Positions 43,971 through 56,528 of a stretch of DNA of 64,000 nt are shown piece after piece. The stretch's first letter is position 1; the number at the start of each line of letters is the position of its first letter. The DNA is from Blattamonas nauphoetae (taxonomy: Eukaryota; Preaxostyla; Oxymonadida): NCBI GenBank assembly GCA_033064195.1, contig JARBJD010000101.1:1-64000 (forward strand), read 5' to 3'. A program made the translations under genes and the position numbers. The notes under the pieces are model-generated. The model made no database searches and was not told the origin of the DNA. It saw only the letters and a list, made by a program, of their open reading frames with translations.

Positions 43971-46900
43971 GTGATGAATGTCTCAGTGAGGGAAGAGCAG
44001 GTGGACGGTGAGAGAGGAAGTGTCCAGTTCGACGAGTTCGACGACGATCCACTTTCTGAGATCTCGAGTGACAGGCCACACGGAATCAGAATCGTTCCAT
44101 TCACAGACAGATAATACACCTTTGTTTTCTTATCAAACGACACAAGTGCGGAGTTCATATCAATCGAAGGGACGAACAGAGGAGCAAGAGGATCCACCAC
44201 TTTCGAGACAATCGTGCAGTCGTCGCCAGAGATCCACGCAGCTGTCCCGTCTGCCCCTTCCCCTCCCAACAGACTCTCAACGTCCACCACGCCCGCTGCC
44301 GAACACCGACTGTTTTGTCCGAACGAAGGAATCAGCAACGGAATCTCGCCGTTGTCGTGGAACATGCTCGACTCGATCCGAACGCGGCCTCCGCTCATCC
44401 AGATCGCTCCTTTCGCGAGATTCGTGAAATGTGTTGAGTGGTATGTCGTTGTGGTGTTCGTCTGTTGGATCAGGCCTGTGCTCCACTCACACTTCGGTTC
44501 GGTCCCTTCCGAGTTGCGTGCTGTCCTTGTTCCATCAAATTCGCAATCTGTGAACTTTCCTGTGGAGGGTGTGGTGAGTGTGTTTGTTGATGTCACAAAT
44601 GCTGCCATCGTGCAGTTCGTCACGCTGATGTTTGAAAACGAGAACGACGCGAGATCGGTGAAGACGAATGGTGTCACTCCAAACGACATCGAATCCATCG
44701 TCAGATTGGTCAGTGCTGCTTGCCCTTTCGATGCCTCCAGAAGAGTGACTTGGAAAGAGGACGATGAGATGAACGAGCAGTGCTGGAGGATGACCTCGCC
44801 GACTGTCGACAGAATCATCGGATGCCCAGCCAATCCCGAAAGATCGAAGTCGATCCGATGGAACTCAATCACATTCCCGAGCGGAGCGTCCGAGTTCACA
44901 AATTGTCCACTTGCAGACATTCCAATCACCCCTCTTCCCACACTCGGCTTGATCGTCACGTCGTCATTGTCGAATGCGAGCACAGCGTCCAGCGAGCACA
45001 ACGAGTTGATCATGAGCACTTGTTCGAAGTTGATCAGGTGGTCGTGGGCGAGCACGAGAGATTGGCAGAGATGAGTTGACGACCCGCATCCGTTCGAGTC
45101 TCGGCCTACCGACCCGACGTGGATCCGATTGGAGCGGAATGGAAGGAGATAGTACAGCAGAGTCAGCGAGAAGAACGCCGATTCAGTTTCTTCTGCACTA
45201 TCTTCACCCCACAACTTCGGAGAATCGGAGTCCACAGAAAGACCAGAGACTGATTTGGGCCAAGAAGACGCTTCGATCAATTCGGAGAAGTCGCTTCCTT
45301 GAACAAACACCCACTCACCTTTCAATGAATCGCCACAGCTGCATGTTTCGAAAGTGGCGTCGATTGACAGTTGCGATGACTTCACTTCAGACGCACATGT
45401 TATGAACATTGCTCCTCCACGCCCACTCGACACGCACGACACAAATCTCGTGTTGTGCAAAGAAAGGACTCCAGTTCCTTTCACACACGCACTGATCACT
45501 CCTCCATCGCTATCCGAAGAGCAGTCCTTGAACATCACCGGCGGTGATTCGGCGCCAAACGAGGCAATCTCGTCTGAAATAATGTCCAGTGTCAGTGTTC
45601 GCCCGACTCCATTGCTCGGCAGTGCAGTGTCTGATGAGCCCACAATGCCAGTCACATTGCAATCAGTCACGCTCAGACTGGCAGCGCTGAGTGAGATCGC
45701 TGAAATCTGGTTCACTGCAAACGAAGTCAATGTGCAGGACAGAAGTGAGAGTGAACCACCACTGACAGACACCAAACTCTGAGTGAGTGTGGAGGGCGTC
45801 GAGGCTTCACCAAATGCACAAGACGTGATTGTGAGTTGGCCTGCAGACACAGAAAGGAGAACTGTCAGCTGAGATGTCGAATTGTCAGACCTTTGAGACT
45901 GATCTCATCGATCTCAGCTTTTTTGATCTCAGAAAATAACTAGTGATCAAATTCTCATAAAACTCGAAATATCGTAGTAAAAGACCCACTATCCGTGTTT
46001 AATTTTGTTTATAAGCACTTTCATTGAAATCTCGAGATGAATCGTCCCACAATAATTCTTCTTCCCGATCCGATTGAAGAACTGGATGAATCACGCTTGT
46101 TTATCAAATAATTGATTAATTCCACCGCGACGGATCTCCTATTCCATTTCTCGACAATTATGTCTCTCTTAGAGTGATATATTCAGCAGGTTAACATTCG
46201 TTGTTCAATTGTCCATTAGTCTTCGAGATTTCTTCTCTTTATCTCGATCTTCAGTCCTATTTTGACTTGGCTACGCTGTACTTTCTAATATTTATCTCTT
46301 TATTTCCATCTCTCCCAGATAATCTGTCAGTGACGAGTGAAATCTCAAATGACGCGAGGAAACCGCCTCTCTCGAATGACTCCAACTCATTTCTGCGGAC
46401 TCTCCTCGGATGTTGGGAATGCGATGATTGCTGGTGCAGATGAACAGGTTCTATGATCGCCTCCAATCGTCCAGAAATAGCTTGTTCTTTTGGGTTCGTC
46501 GTTCTCGACGTGGATGTCTTTGACTGTCACATAGTCAACCGTCCTCTCTCCACTCAATTCCTGGCGTCCCTGAACGATACATTGTGACCGGATTGTCTTT
46601 CCCAATCTCGACTTTTGGACATCTCTGAAACAATTCTTGTTTATCTCGTCGAAATGGAATGCGCACCGCTTTTCAGCCGTTCGCAGTCATCCACGATTTG
46701 TTTTATGATCATCACACCAGTTGACTGTCATCTGTGTCTTTACTCTCGTTCCTGGAACCGAGCCACAAACAACCCTCCGAAATCGAAGAATCCAAACAAC
46801 TCCAGACGACTCTGTTGGTAATCATGGGGTTTCCTCTGCATGGTCCATCGTCAGAGATGGAACAACTTGTGACGCAGCAGGTTTCGGCCGTTCGAGAGCG

Positions 46901-48264
46901 TGTTCTTTTCTCGAAGCGAAAACAGAGGGTCAACAGATCTCGCAAAACCCGATCTGATGTCGATTCTTGACAATTCCCAGGTTGGATAGTCAATGACCGG
47001 AAAAGAAGGAATGGCAAAACCCACGAGGCACTGTTTGGACTTCACTCTTGGAAGACTCAATGATCGATCGATTTCGAAATTTTGTGGACTGAGCATGCAT
47101 TGAATCAAATTTACCGACGATTAGGAACTCCATCACGCCAACACTCCTCCAATCGAACTCTCTTCTCAACACTGTCGTCGCTCTCTTCATATCGCCGTCC
47201 AAGCAGCTCAGCGACGAAGTTCCAACCGAGTTCTTTCAGAATCAGCATTTCAAGAACAGGATGGACAAGGTGGATGAGGTCCACTGGAAATTGGCAAACG
47301 AAACACTCTTTTCGACAGCACCGAGCCACTTCATCCGTCTCTTCAGCCAGCACGAAGCACATCGCCCAAAGCAACCCACGAAAGGAAAACACCGACTGCG
47401 CAGATGTTCACGTCACACACACACGTCGCAAACCCAAACCAGTCTGTGAACGACACGGTCAAGCGACTTATCCAACACTACGCCAGTTCCGTCACAACGG
47501 AAGGAGTCGTACAATACAAACAACGAGCTGTGGCGGAGTCTCAACGACAACGTCGACGAAGGGGCGAGGGCAGCTGAAGAGAACCAGCGACACATCTGTT
47601 GCCTTCGAGCGGCTATTGCTAGACGCAGTCCGCAGAATGACTTGGGGCAGTCCGCTTTTTTGACTACAGGCAGTCCGCTCCTTACTAGAGGCAGTCCGCA
47701 AATGACTTGGGGCAGTCCGTTGATTTGTTGGGACAGTTGTGTTCCATTTCTTTTCTACATCATTCAGCCCTTTCGTATGCTCCTGGAAAATGTCTCAGAT
47801 GAAGATAAATCTCAATTACTGTTGGATTCGGACATTTTCGCGGTGATATCACTCGTCCATCAACACATGAAATACAAGTCAGATTCTTTTTATTTACCTT
47901 GAAAACATCGAAACCGAATGATCTATTCTCATTTTCGCTTTCATATACCCATCAATTTTGTGGATCGTGTTTATTTCACATTCTTTTTCATGACGACTCG
48001 TTTTCAGAATTGAGAAATAATCTGGTGGGATTCGTGGAAATGTGAATCATGAAAAGGTTTACGATGACAAAAAGTGGTGATAAAGAGAGATAAGCTGTCT
48101 CGACATCGCATCCGACGAGGAAAGAAGAGACGATGAGAATCTCTGTTGTTTTATAAGATTTATGTTCGTACGGAAAGCTGGAGGAGAGGGAAATGGGCAG
48201 GATGGCCGATTTCGCACGGGTTGGATACGTGAGACAGGACTTATGACAAGTGGGTTGGCTTGGA

Positions 48265-48735
48265 TTATTTTCGTTCGCCGTCGATAAGGAACTGCTGCGT
48301 GGAGAGGAAGAGAACGAAGGGACATACACGAGGGGCTGGGGATACTGCGGGAGGAGAATTGAGGGATGATGAATGAAGAGAGATGACGTTATGAGTGGAG
48401 AAAAGAAACCGAAAAGAACGTCTGAAGTCTACAATACGAGTTGAAAATATCCGTTTCGAGTCAAAATGAGGCAAAGTTGACCCCAAATTACTCATCTCTG
48501 CGTCTGATAGCTCAGAGATGTCAGTTTTTATGAGCTTTCTCGATGTGGGGGATCTTTTTGGTTTAGAATTAGGAACAATGGAGTAGAGAAGGACGGGATC
48601 CATTGAGATAGGGACGGTTGCTTCGTCGTGTTGTGAGAATTGCTGCGAATGGATGGTTTCTAAGATTGATTGGAGGATTGGGATGGGAGACAAAGTTAGG
48701 ACGGGTAGAAGCAGAAAAAGTAAAAGAAGTGGCAT
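48265..48735 (-). pseudogene. Gene fragment with signal peptide inside the MULE
   Basis: A 156-residue frame starting with a strong signal peptide (MPLLLLFLLLPVLTLSP), followed by Ser/Pro-rich sequence that fades without a domain. The start resembles the N termini of secreted host proteins. It may be a captured host 5' exon. Not a known transposon gene. Confidence 0.4.
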
Positions 48736-49325
48736 ACGGTGAATCTCATGGTGTCAGACTGTTGAGGCGAGTCGTCGATGAGGGATAGTGGAACATGAAA
48801 GTCAATGACTAGAGGCGATTGATGACATGGTTTAATGTGAGGAAGAGAAGCGGAGGAGGATAGTTAAGTGACAAGGGTGAAGGCAAATCTCGGAAAAATT
48901 GGTAAGAAACAAGATGTTGGTGAGTTTCTGTGAGGATCAAAACATAATAACAAACGAATCAACGGCCCACCTAGTCTTCCAAGTCTTTCTTCCCACTTCA
49001 ATAAGAGTACCACAATAGTTACTTCTTCGGGTGAAGAGCTGGTTTGTCTCTTGTTTTCCTCGTTCACATTTCTTCAGATTCTCTCTCACTCACGACATCG
49101 ACTGGTTCCCTTCTCTCCATCTCTCTATCCACTATAAGCAAGACTCTTGCTGTATTCTGCCACTTGAAATTAAGAGGAGAAGATTGTGTGCGGATCTCAA
49201 GCGAAATGAAAGCAGAATACGTATGTTCAATGTAAAACCTTTCATGATTCTTGAACAGAATCGTCGTCAGTTCTGGAATCCTTTCACAAAAAAATCCATG
49301 CTCCCACTGTCCTCTCTTCCCCGAA

Positions 49326-49947
49326 GATGAGCTACGAATCAACAGAAAGGGTAATCCGTGTCTTTCATAAATCGGCTGCGCACGTCCGTTCTGATTTGGA
49401 ACTCCAGCTGATCAGGTTAACTGTGTCGATCACGCTCGGAATCTCGGAAATCGCACTCTTCGGAAGAAAAAGATGATATTTGAGATGAAAAAAGCCTGAA
49501 GAACAAGATGAACCGGAGGAAGAGTTTGAAGACCAACAGGAACCAGAGCATCAATCCGAAACGAATGACAATGAGGACGAAATAGTGGAAACACGAGCAT
49601 TTGGGGAGACAGGAGGTGGAGAAGAAGGATCGGTGTGTGGATCAGATATCGACTCAAAGGCTGAAGTCGCAAAGAAAGAATCGTGATATAAAGACGAAAA
49701 TGAACAAGAAAACGACCAAGAAGCCGTGGTTCAAGGAGATGAAGAGAAAAAAGTGGAAGAAGGGGAAGCAACACCGAATCAGCAATTCGGATACGATGAT
49801 AAAGACATGTTTGGAAGCATCACTGACATCCGAAGGACAAAGAAGAGGTCTCTCAATTCGGATAGCGAGAATAAAGTGAAGAAAAACGGCATCAAGACTC
49901 GTTCACACCGAAGGAACGATCAAGGAGCAAAGAACGATAAAAAATGA
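49326..49947 (+). pseudogene. Acidic then basic gene piece inside the MULE
   Basis: A + strand stretch starting MSYESTERVIRVFHKSAAHV near 49326, then, after frame changes or an intron, an acidic run (KPEEQDEPEEEFEDQQEPEH) and a basic, nuclear-signal-like end (DIRRTKKRSLNSDSENKVKK). It is divergent from the transposase. It could be an accessory MULE gene or a captured host gene; not recognised. Confidence 0.35.
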
Positions 49948-50431
49948 ACAACGATGGTGGTGACAACGAGAATACAATTGTATCGACCTGATTCTATCCA
50001 TTTTTCCTCACACTTATCTCTCTCCCCTCGCAGCCTGTTCGGTCGTCAACTGCTCAATACACAACACGCAACAAAACCTACAGTCTGTCGCATCCCACAA
50101 CGTCAAAGAGTCTCTAACGTTCACCGTATTCCTCATCAGCACCTAATCCAGAAAAGAGTCATCAATCACCAACAAAAGAGCGATGAGGATTCCTTCACAC
50201 AAAAATCTCGTTCCCACAGGTCCAATCAAAAAACGAAGATGTGTCAATTCTATTTCACGTTGTAGCATCTCCCATCAGTCTTGTTGAGAGGATTCAGCTT
50301 AAGGATGACACGTCCTCAATCTCAAATTTCTTCTCGTCCTTTGTGCATTATAGCTTTTGTTTCACTCATTTCTCAATGATGATTTAAAAAAGGATAATCT
50401 CAACAAATATTCATGAATGGTGATGGGATGG

Positions 50432-53400
50432 TTATTCTTCTCTCTCTCGCTTGTCCGCTTTCATCTTGAGTGCCAGTCGGATTGCCCTCATTTCCTTTGT
50501 CTCAGCAGCTTTCGTTGAAGCTCCTTTTGTTTTTTGCTCCTTTGCCATATCTTCTCTTCTTTGAGGCTCCCCAACGTGTGGAACAGTTGTGTGACTGTCA
50601 GGCGGGTTGGATTGTTGTCTCGGATATTCCGTCGGGTTGAGCCACCATATCGGACCAAAGAGCGATGGATCAATGCTGACGAGTTTGTTTGTGAACGGTT
50701 TTAGCTCACAATCACAAGGAATATCGTGAGTAGTTCTGATAATGTGATCACACACGAATCTTGTGCCTTTTGAGAGAAGATCGATTTCATCACGGACATG
50801 AAATAAAGCACGAGAAGCCACAGTTCCAAGACAATCCTTAAAGACGAAATTGTGGGCAAGGGATACCGGTCTTGAGAGTTTCTCATCGTCAATTCTTTTG
50901 CGTACAAGGATTTGCTGCTGATCTATGTAGTGTACGATCCGCTGAAAGGTGTCGTTAACCGGAATTTTTGAGGTGACGAGATAGGATTTTAGCTGAGCAT
51001 GTAGTCCTTCGATTGGACTAGTGGTATTCTCCCCACAGTTTAGGAATTGATTGGTAGAATACCGACAGAAGTATTCCGCATATGGTAGCCATTCTCGATC
51101 AAGGAATGCTAGTAAGTCCCCATACTTGTGATAGGTTTGGCGAAAGAGCTGTAATTTGTTCTTGAAATCGGTTGGAGTTTTTTGTTCAACACAATCTCTG
51201 AAGGCAACGAGAAAGTCGGAATGCTTTGCACGATTCACGACACCAGTGGTAGAATCAGTAAAACTGGCGAGAGATTTTGCTTCCACTGACTTCATTAAAT
51301 GCCAAAAACAGAGAATGGGGTGAACATGCGAAAAATTGTTTTTGAGAGCGTTCAGCATCGCTTGGCACCTGACAACCAGAATTGTCGTTGTGTTTTTCAG
51401 GCCGATATGCTGGTCGAAAGTGGTGAGGGCCCACTGATAGTCAACTTCCTTTTCCGAACTCATCAAAACAAAACCAACAGTAAAGACGTTGCCGGTACAG
51501 GTTCTCCCCCCAATGTGGAGGAGAGGGAGACCATACTTGTTTGTCTTATAAGTGCAATCCATGTACACAAGTGAAGGGAATGTCTTGAAAAGTGATATAC
51601 AATCATTGCGTGCGAAAAAGAGATGGGTTAGTCTGTTTTCAGTGTCGGTTTTCTGTTCAAATGTCCAATCATTGTCTGAAAGCGATTCAAGCAACAAGTC
51701 GATGGGGGTTTTCCCCATCAATCTTTCTCTGTTGATCAGGGTGCGGAGGTTCGAAACATCTTTAGGAACGATGGGTGTGTGACAGTCTTTCTTGTACAAC
51801 GAGACAACTTGTTTCCTTTGAAGTCCACTGCCCATTAAAGATTTTACAGCGGAAGATGCAAAACTGCAAGTCTAACGGAAGAATAATTATCTTGAATCTG
51901 ATTCATTATCCACTTTGGATTCATCTGTAGTTTTCCTAAAATAGACGCAGAGTAACAATCGTGGCGAAGTGTCGAGAAAAACAAACAACATGGGATGATC
52001 GTCTTCTCTTTCTCCATCCATCGAGCCCATCCGACTGTCATTATCACCGCATGCATCATTTGTCCTTTCGTACTTCAAAATGCGTTTCTGATCACATCTA
52101 AAAAGTATTTCAACTTGATACGACAGATGAAACTTTTCTGCACATCAACGGTGTATATTGTATTTTTATTCAGCTTTCTTTTGTACAGTCTCTAAATCTT
52201 CCGACATTTTTGGCAACACTCTCCCAAATACAAGTATAGCAGTCAATCTTCAGTGAAAACGACTCTTTTCGAAACCATTTGTCAAATTGCACTTCGATGA
52301 AACCATGCAAATATCCACAAATATACTGTGTGTCCTCCATTTTACTCAACTATTTCAGACTGTATGATGATATCTCGCCGTTCTCTTGCACTGCTTTCTC
52401 TCATTCCGTCCACTTTCGCTGAAATTGTGTATTCACAGACAAAGATCAAGATGTATTCTGTTGAATGCAGAAATTCGGTCGGATACGAAAATTTGGAGGA
52501 TCACCGCCTGCGAAATGGAAGTGATTTCTGTGAGTCTTTGAAAGCAATGAATGTCTCCTTCCTTTCATCCATTATTCTTCCAACTCTGATTTCTGACCCA
52601 ACCAGACCTTTTCTGAGATGTCTCAGTCGGAAAATGCTCAAACTCCATTGTTCAAGCAAGATGTGCAACTCGAGCAAGAATGCAACAATCTCTCACTCTT
52701 AAACTTGAAGGAAGAAGAAAAACATGACGAGATTTGTGATTAAGATACCGATTCACATTTGTCGGTTTCTGATTTTCAATCAATTCGAAAGAGCCGGGCC
52801 GCTGTGGATTGTCACAATTCACTTTTCACTCTTTTCTCCGTTCATCGTTCCATTTTAATAATGATTCCACATTTCTCTGTTTTGTCTCCAAATTTGTTCG
52901 TGAAATTCCAATTAGGCAAGTGAACCTTGTCTTAATAATTGAGATCCGATCAATCCCCCAAGTGGACCAATGTCTCACAAACAAACCAATAAGGCCGTTT
53001 TGGTTGTGAGCGTCTAAAAGAACACTAGCATACTCCCCAAAGAAGGGAATAAACCATGTTTGAACTTCAGTGCCATCTCATCTCGTCCTTGCAGTTTTAC
53101 ATTTTCCGCTGTAACTTCGCGGTTTCTTCCTCCTTTCGAACTCTGGCTTCGTGATATTTGCACATGCTGTCTGGAGCCTCATGATTGTGAGTTTTGTTGT
53201 TCCATTGAGTCACCCATAGTCCATCCTTCAGAGATATTTTTATCTGGAACTGACAATCAAGACACGATGTTTGTCTTTTTCTTTTCTCTATTTTATCTTC
53301 ATCATCAGCAGCAAGCTTGTAGTGATTGGCATGTTTGCAGCCAAGATATGTGGTTCCATTCTTTTTTTTGCTGATGACTGTCAGGACATATCCGTGTTTT

Positions 53401-53564
53401 AGAGCGAATTGCTTGGAATACTCTTTGGCAGAATCCAACGATTGAAACGTTGCGGTTGGCGGTGGATCGAGCAGTGTAAGCGTTTCTTCAGTGTCAGAAA
53501 GGGATTCACTACTTTCGTCGTCCATATGTCGAGAAGCAAATGTTGAGATCAGATCAAGACCCAT
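50432..53564 (-). pseudogene. MULE transposase with FAR1 zinc finger, split by a Tc1-like element
   Basis: The N-terminal part (53564-53114) carries a FAR1/WRKY-GCM1-type finger (SKKKNGTTYLGCKH, SCLDCQFQIKI, KTHNHEA). The C-terminal part (51844-50432) carries the MULE domain: first Asp in LVYMDCTYKTNKYGLPLL and the CFWHLMKSV motif, then a basic tail. The two are separated by the Tc1-like insertion 51847-53111. Across it the frame is continuous if insertion and one TA are removed (AKLKSLMGSGLQ), about 625 residues. The position that normally holds the second catalytic Asp (TDRE-type) reads VVRCQA, so the enzyme is probably inactive besides being split. A SWIM-type finger is not clear; only CDC is seen near the C terminus. 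Confidence 0.85.
51847..53111. mobile_element. Tc1/mariner-like non-autonomous element, nested
   Basis: 1,265 bp with 25-bp inverted ends CAGCGGAARATGYAAAACTG (2 mismatches between ends) and TA duplications at 51845-51846 and 53112-53113. No transposase is seen inside; the longest frame (52328-52702, +) is not recognised. It lies within the transposase gene of the MULE, the fourth nesting level of this locus. Confidence 0.85.
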
Positions 53565-55504
53565 TTTTTAATTTCAATACCCGTTCAAGAAAACTCAGCA
53601 CAAAATGCAGAAGCGACAACGCGAAATACATTCTACTACTGCACTGGATTCCATTGTCAGAATTACCCTCACATTTCTCAAGCATTCAGTCTGATCCTCC
53701 GAAGACCTCCTTCCACGACCATAGTCACATTTCCCAGTCTGAATTTACTTGAAGTCAATTCAAATATCTCTAATTGAGCAAAAAGTTTCAGAAAAGAAGG
53801 ATATATCAACCAAAATAGTGAGAAAAACGCTGGACTGCCCCTAGTCATTAGCGGACTGCCTCTAGTAAGGAGCGGACTGCCTGTAGTCAAAAAAGCGGAC
53901 TGTCCCAAGTCATTCGGCGGACTGCGTCTAGCAATACCCCCTTCGAGCATCAACTGCGGGAGAGCTACTCGCCTCGCTCGATCGAAGCCGCAGTTCCAGC
54001 AGACGATGGAAAACAGGCCGAGAAACAGACCAGCGACTCACACGAAAAGCTGAAGATGAGCAAGCAAACGCAGCAATTGCGCAAAGAGGAAGTCAAGTTA
54101 GTGGAACCTACGAATGATGTCGAGATCGAGCACTGGGGATGGAACAGGAAGATGAGGAGGAGAGGCTGCACGGAATCGACGAACGCCATCTGATGAACAA
54201 CAGGAATTAAGCAACGATGCAGAGGAAGGCCGAGATCATGATGTTGCATTGGCCAACACGACAGACAATCTAAAGCAAAAGTTGAGTGGGTTTTCCTCTT
54301 TTCATGGTTTATTCTATCACACTACAATCATTTCCCTTTTTCAAGATTCTTATTTTGACTATTTGACTTAACATTGAGACAAATATAGATACGCTTAATT
54401 AAGTCATTGATCTCAGTCCCAAAAACTGGAGCTGAGATCGATCGATCTCAGTTTCTGCTTGATTGATCTCATGTATCAAAGGTCTGCGAATTGATCACGA
54501 GGAGGAGATTGAGGAGACTCAATGCGGAGCCTTTATTTGCCAGAATGATCGATCCACCTGACTGAACAGTTACTTTTCTGACTCCGACATCTGATTTCAT
54601 GGTTTCCTCAAAGTTGGGGACAGTGAGAGTTGTCGAGAGGATTTGATTGTCGGCGAGGACAACAGTGTTCCCATTCGGTTTCACACTCAAATGTCCCTGC
54701 GCCAGCGACGAGCAAGGAAGCTGGATGAGTCCACAGTTCGAGTGGGAATGACCAGACGCCATCACAGTCACATCCCCACTCATGTGTGCATTCCAAATCA
54801 GAAGCAGCGAAACATCGGTGTTCGACGAGTCACTTCCAACAAAATCATTCAGAATGACGTCAGTGGCGGCTTTTGTTGCGGGGAGAGTGGGCGAGAGCGA
54901 AGCAATTCCAGTTTCGGTGGCGGACGACATCGACGAGCACTTCAAATACAGATTGTTTCCAGGCGTTCCAACATTCGTGTCTGAATCTGTTCCAAATGTC
55001 ACTCCAACGAAGGCCACTCTGTCAGCGGCTGTCGAGTCAGACACATCCACAAACAGCGGGCCTCCCTTCTCCGATTCACACTTCGAGAAATGCACAGTGT
55101 TCAGGTTCAGAGAGTTCGATGATGACAGAGACACAGAAAACACTGCCCCATTCCCAGAAGAGCGAGTGAACTTGGTGAACGTGCAAGATGACACAGAAAC
55201 TGCGCCAGTTGTCGCAAGTGAAATGAATGATGTCGATCGATCTTGAGAGAGTCCATCGAAAATGAGCGATGAGAGAGTCAGAGTGAATCCTGAAATCGAG
55301 ATGGTTGCAGCTGATGAGACTGAGATGGTCGCCGGTGTTGGACTCGACATGGTGATGTCATTCATCGAGAATGACAATTGATCGCTCAGAGACACCGAAT
55401 TGACGATTGAGAGCGTGTGAACACCAGAACCAGCCAGATGCGACGAGGCCACAGCAAACTGGCTACATCTCCATTGCGACGATCCACATCCAGCCAGATC
55501 TCTT

Positions 55505-56528
55505 GGGACTGACTATAGTTCATCAGCGTTTTCAACTATAGTTCATCAGAGACCCATATCATGGCAACGAGGGATCCGGCCGACTATCAAAGATCAGCTC
55601 CAACCAAATTGAATCAATGAAAAATGAAGAAACGGGCGGGGCAGTTGTAGAAAGTGCAGTGACAGTCTCAACAGACTCAGCTACATCTTCGATCGTCATG
55701 TTCAACAACTCGTCATCGTCTGACTCGTCTCAACTGTGTGGGTGGATTATTCTGCCGTGTAGCTCGATGGTCTCGGTGTGGTCATCACGGATGGAGGGAA
55801 GAATGAATGCTGTTCGTCGGTGAGTGTTGGACTGAAGGCAGGATTGAACCAGAAGCAGGTCGACGAGAAGATCATTCTGTGGATCGTAAACTCATCGCAC
55901 TTCGGGAGCAGAATGTGGGTGGGATCAGAAGAGGTGGAGGTTGAGGGCGAGAAAGGAAAGCGAAGTTGACTGGAAGTGGAAGAACGAATGGGTTCAGAAG
56001 GAGGGATGACAGGTAAATGAATTGTAAATTTTGTGAACGGGAGGATCGAGATGCGTGAGATGTCGATCAGCCTGCCATCAGCGTCAACAGGAGGAGGAAC
56101 AATGTGGATGGTGTGGGGAAGAGGAGAGGTGGGGTTGAAGTCACTGTGGATCTCACAATCGAAGAGTGAGAAGGCTGGGGTGGGGTCGGTGTGTGCACTT
56201 AGCCGACGACTCTCTAAGAATGGAGTGATTATGAACTGCATATCGATGAGCGAAGGAGTGCCGCTTGTTTTGGGGGAGAGTGGATCGGAACGACTTCTTC
56301 CAGTTCTCCTCTCGTCGACATCTCCCGACTACTGCTTCGCGATCCAAGGTCTTCCTCATCATCGTCGTCGACTGCTCCTCGAGGTTGGCATCCAAGGTGA
56401 ATCAGTGCTCTTCTTATGGTGGTATTTTTCCATCTTGAACGAAAAGAAGAAGATCCGACTCGCTGACAACAGATAATGGGTCTCTGATGAACTATAGTTG
56501 AAAACGCTGATGAACTATAGTCAGTCCC
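55505..56528. mobile_element. Short Mutator-like element (1,024 bp), Pack-MULE candidate
   Basis: Inverted ends of about 50 bp starting GGGACTGACTATAGTTCATC, containing the unit actatagttcatcag twice. Perfect 9-bp target duplication AGATCTCTT at 55496-55504 and 56529-56537. Inside, a + strand frame (55617-55823) reads SSSSDSSQLCGWIILPCSS, matching the SSSPDSSRLCGREDEPCSS segment of K1, so a piece of a host receptor-like gene has been captured. A minus frame (55747-56241) of 164 residues is not recognised. Confidence 0.88.

Larger units (their letters stand above)
47611..53939. mobile_element. Mutator-like transposon (MULE), nested
   Basis: 6,329 bp inserted into the hAT-like element. Perfect 9-bp target duplication CCTTCGAGC at 47602-47610 and 53940-53948. 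Terminal repeats of about 110 bp start GGSTATTGCTAGACGCAG and contain four copies of GCAGTCCGC with spacers gacttggg, gactacag and cttactagag. It encodes a FAR1-type zinc finger and a MULE transposase on the minus strand, plus other gene-like pieces in its left half. Confidence 0.93.
45886..54486. mobile_element. hAT-like element (8.6 kb with nested insertions)
   Basis: Eleven-bp inverted ends CAGACCTTTGA, followed on both sides by gatctca-rich subterminal repeats. Target duplication CGAATTGT at 45878-45885 against CGAATTGA at 54487-54494, 7 of 8 matching. Without the nested Mutator-like element (6.3 kb) it is about 2.26 kb and holds no recognisable transposase. The frame 47111-47450 (+, LLQSNSLLNTVVALFISPSK...HFIRLFSQ) is leucine-rich and helical, like a host gene fragment. 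The superfamily call rests on the CAG end and duplication length. Confidence 0.78.

Noticed and set aside
44214-45074. 286-residue + strand frame opposite K2
   Set aside because: Antisense to beta-helix coding sequence with no recognisable features.
47082-47663. 193-residue + strand frame in the outer element as a transposase
   Set aside because: Ser/Thr/Arg-rich composition and no catalytic motif; an overlapping frame looks more like a helical host gene piece.
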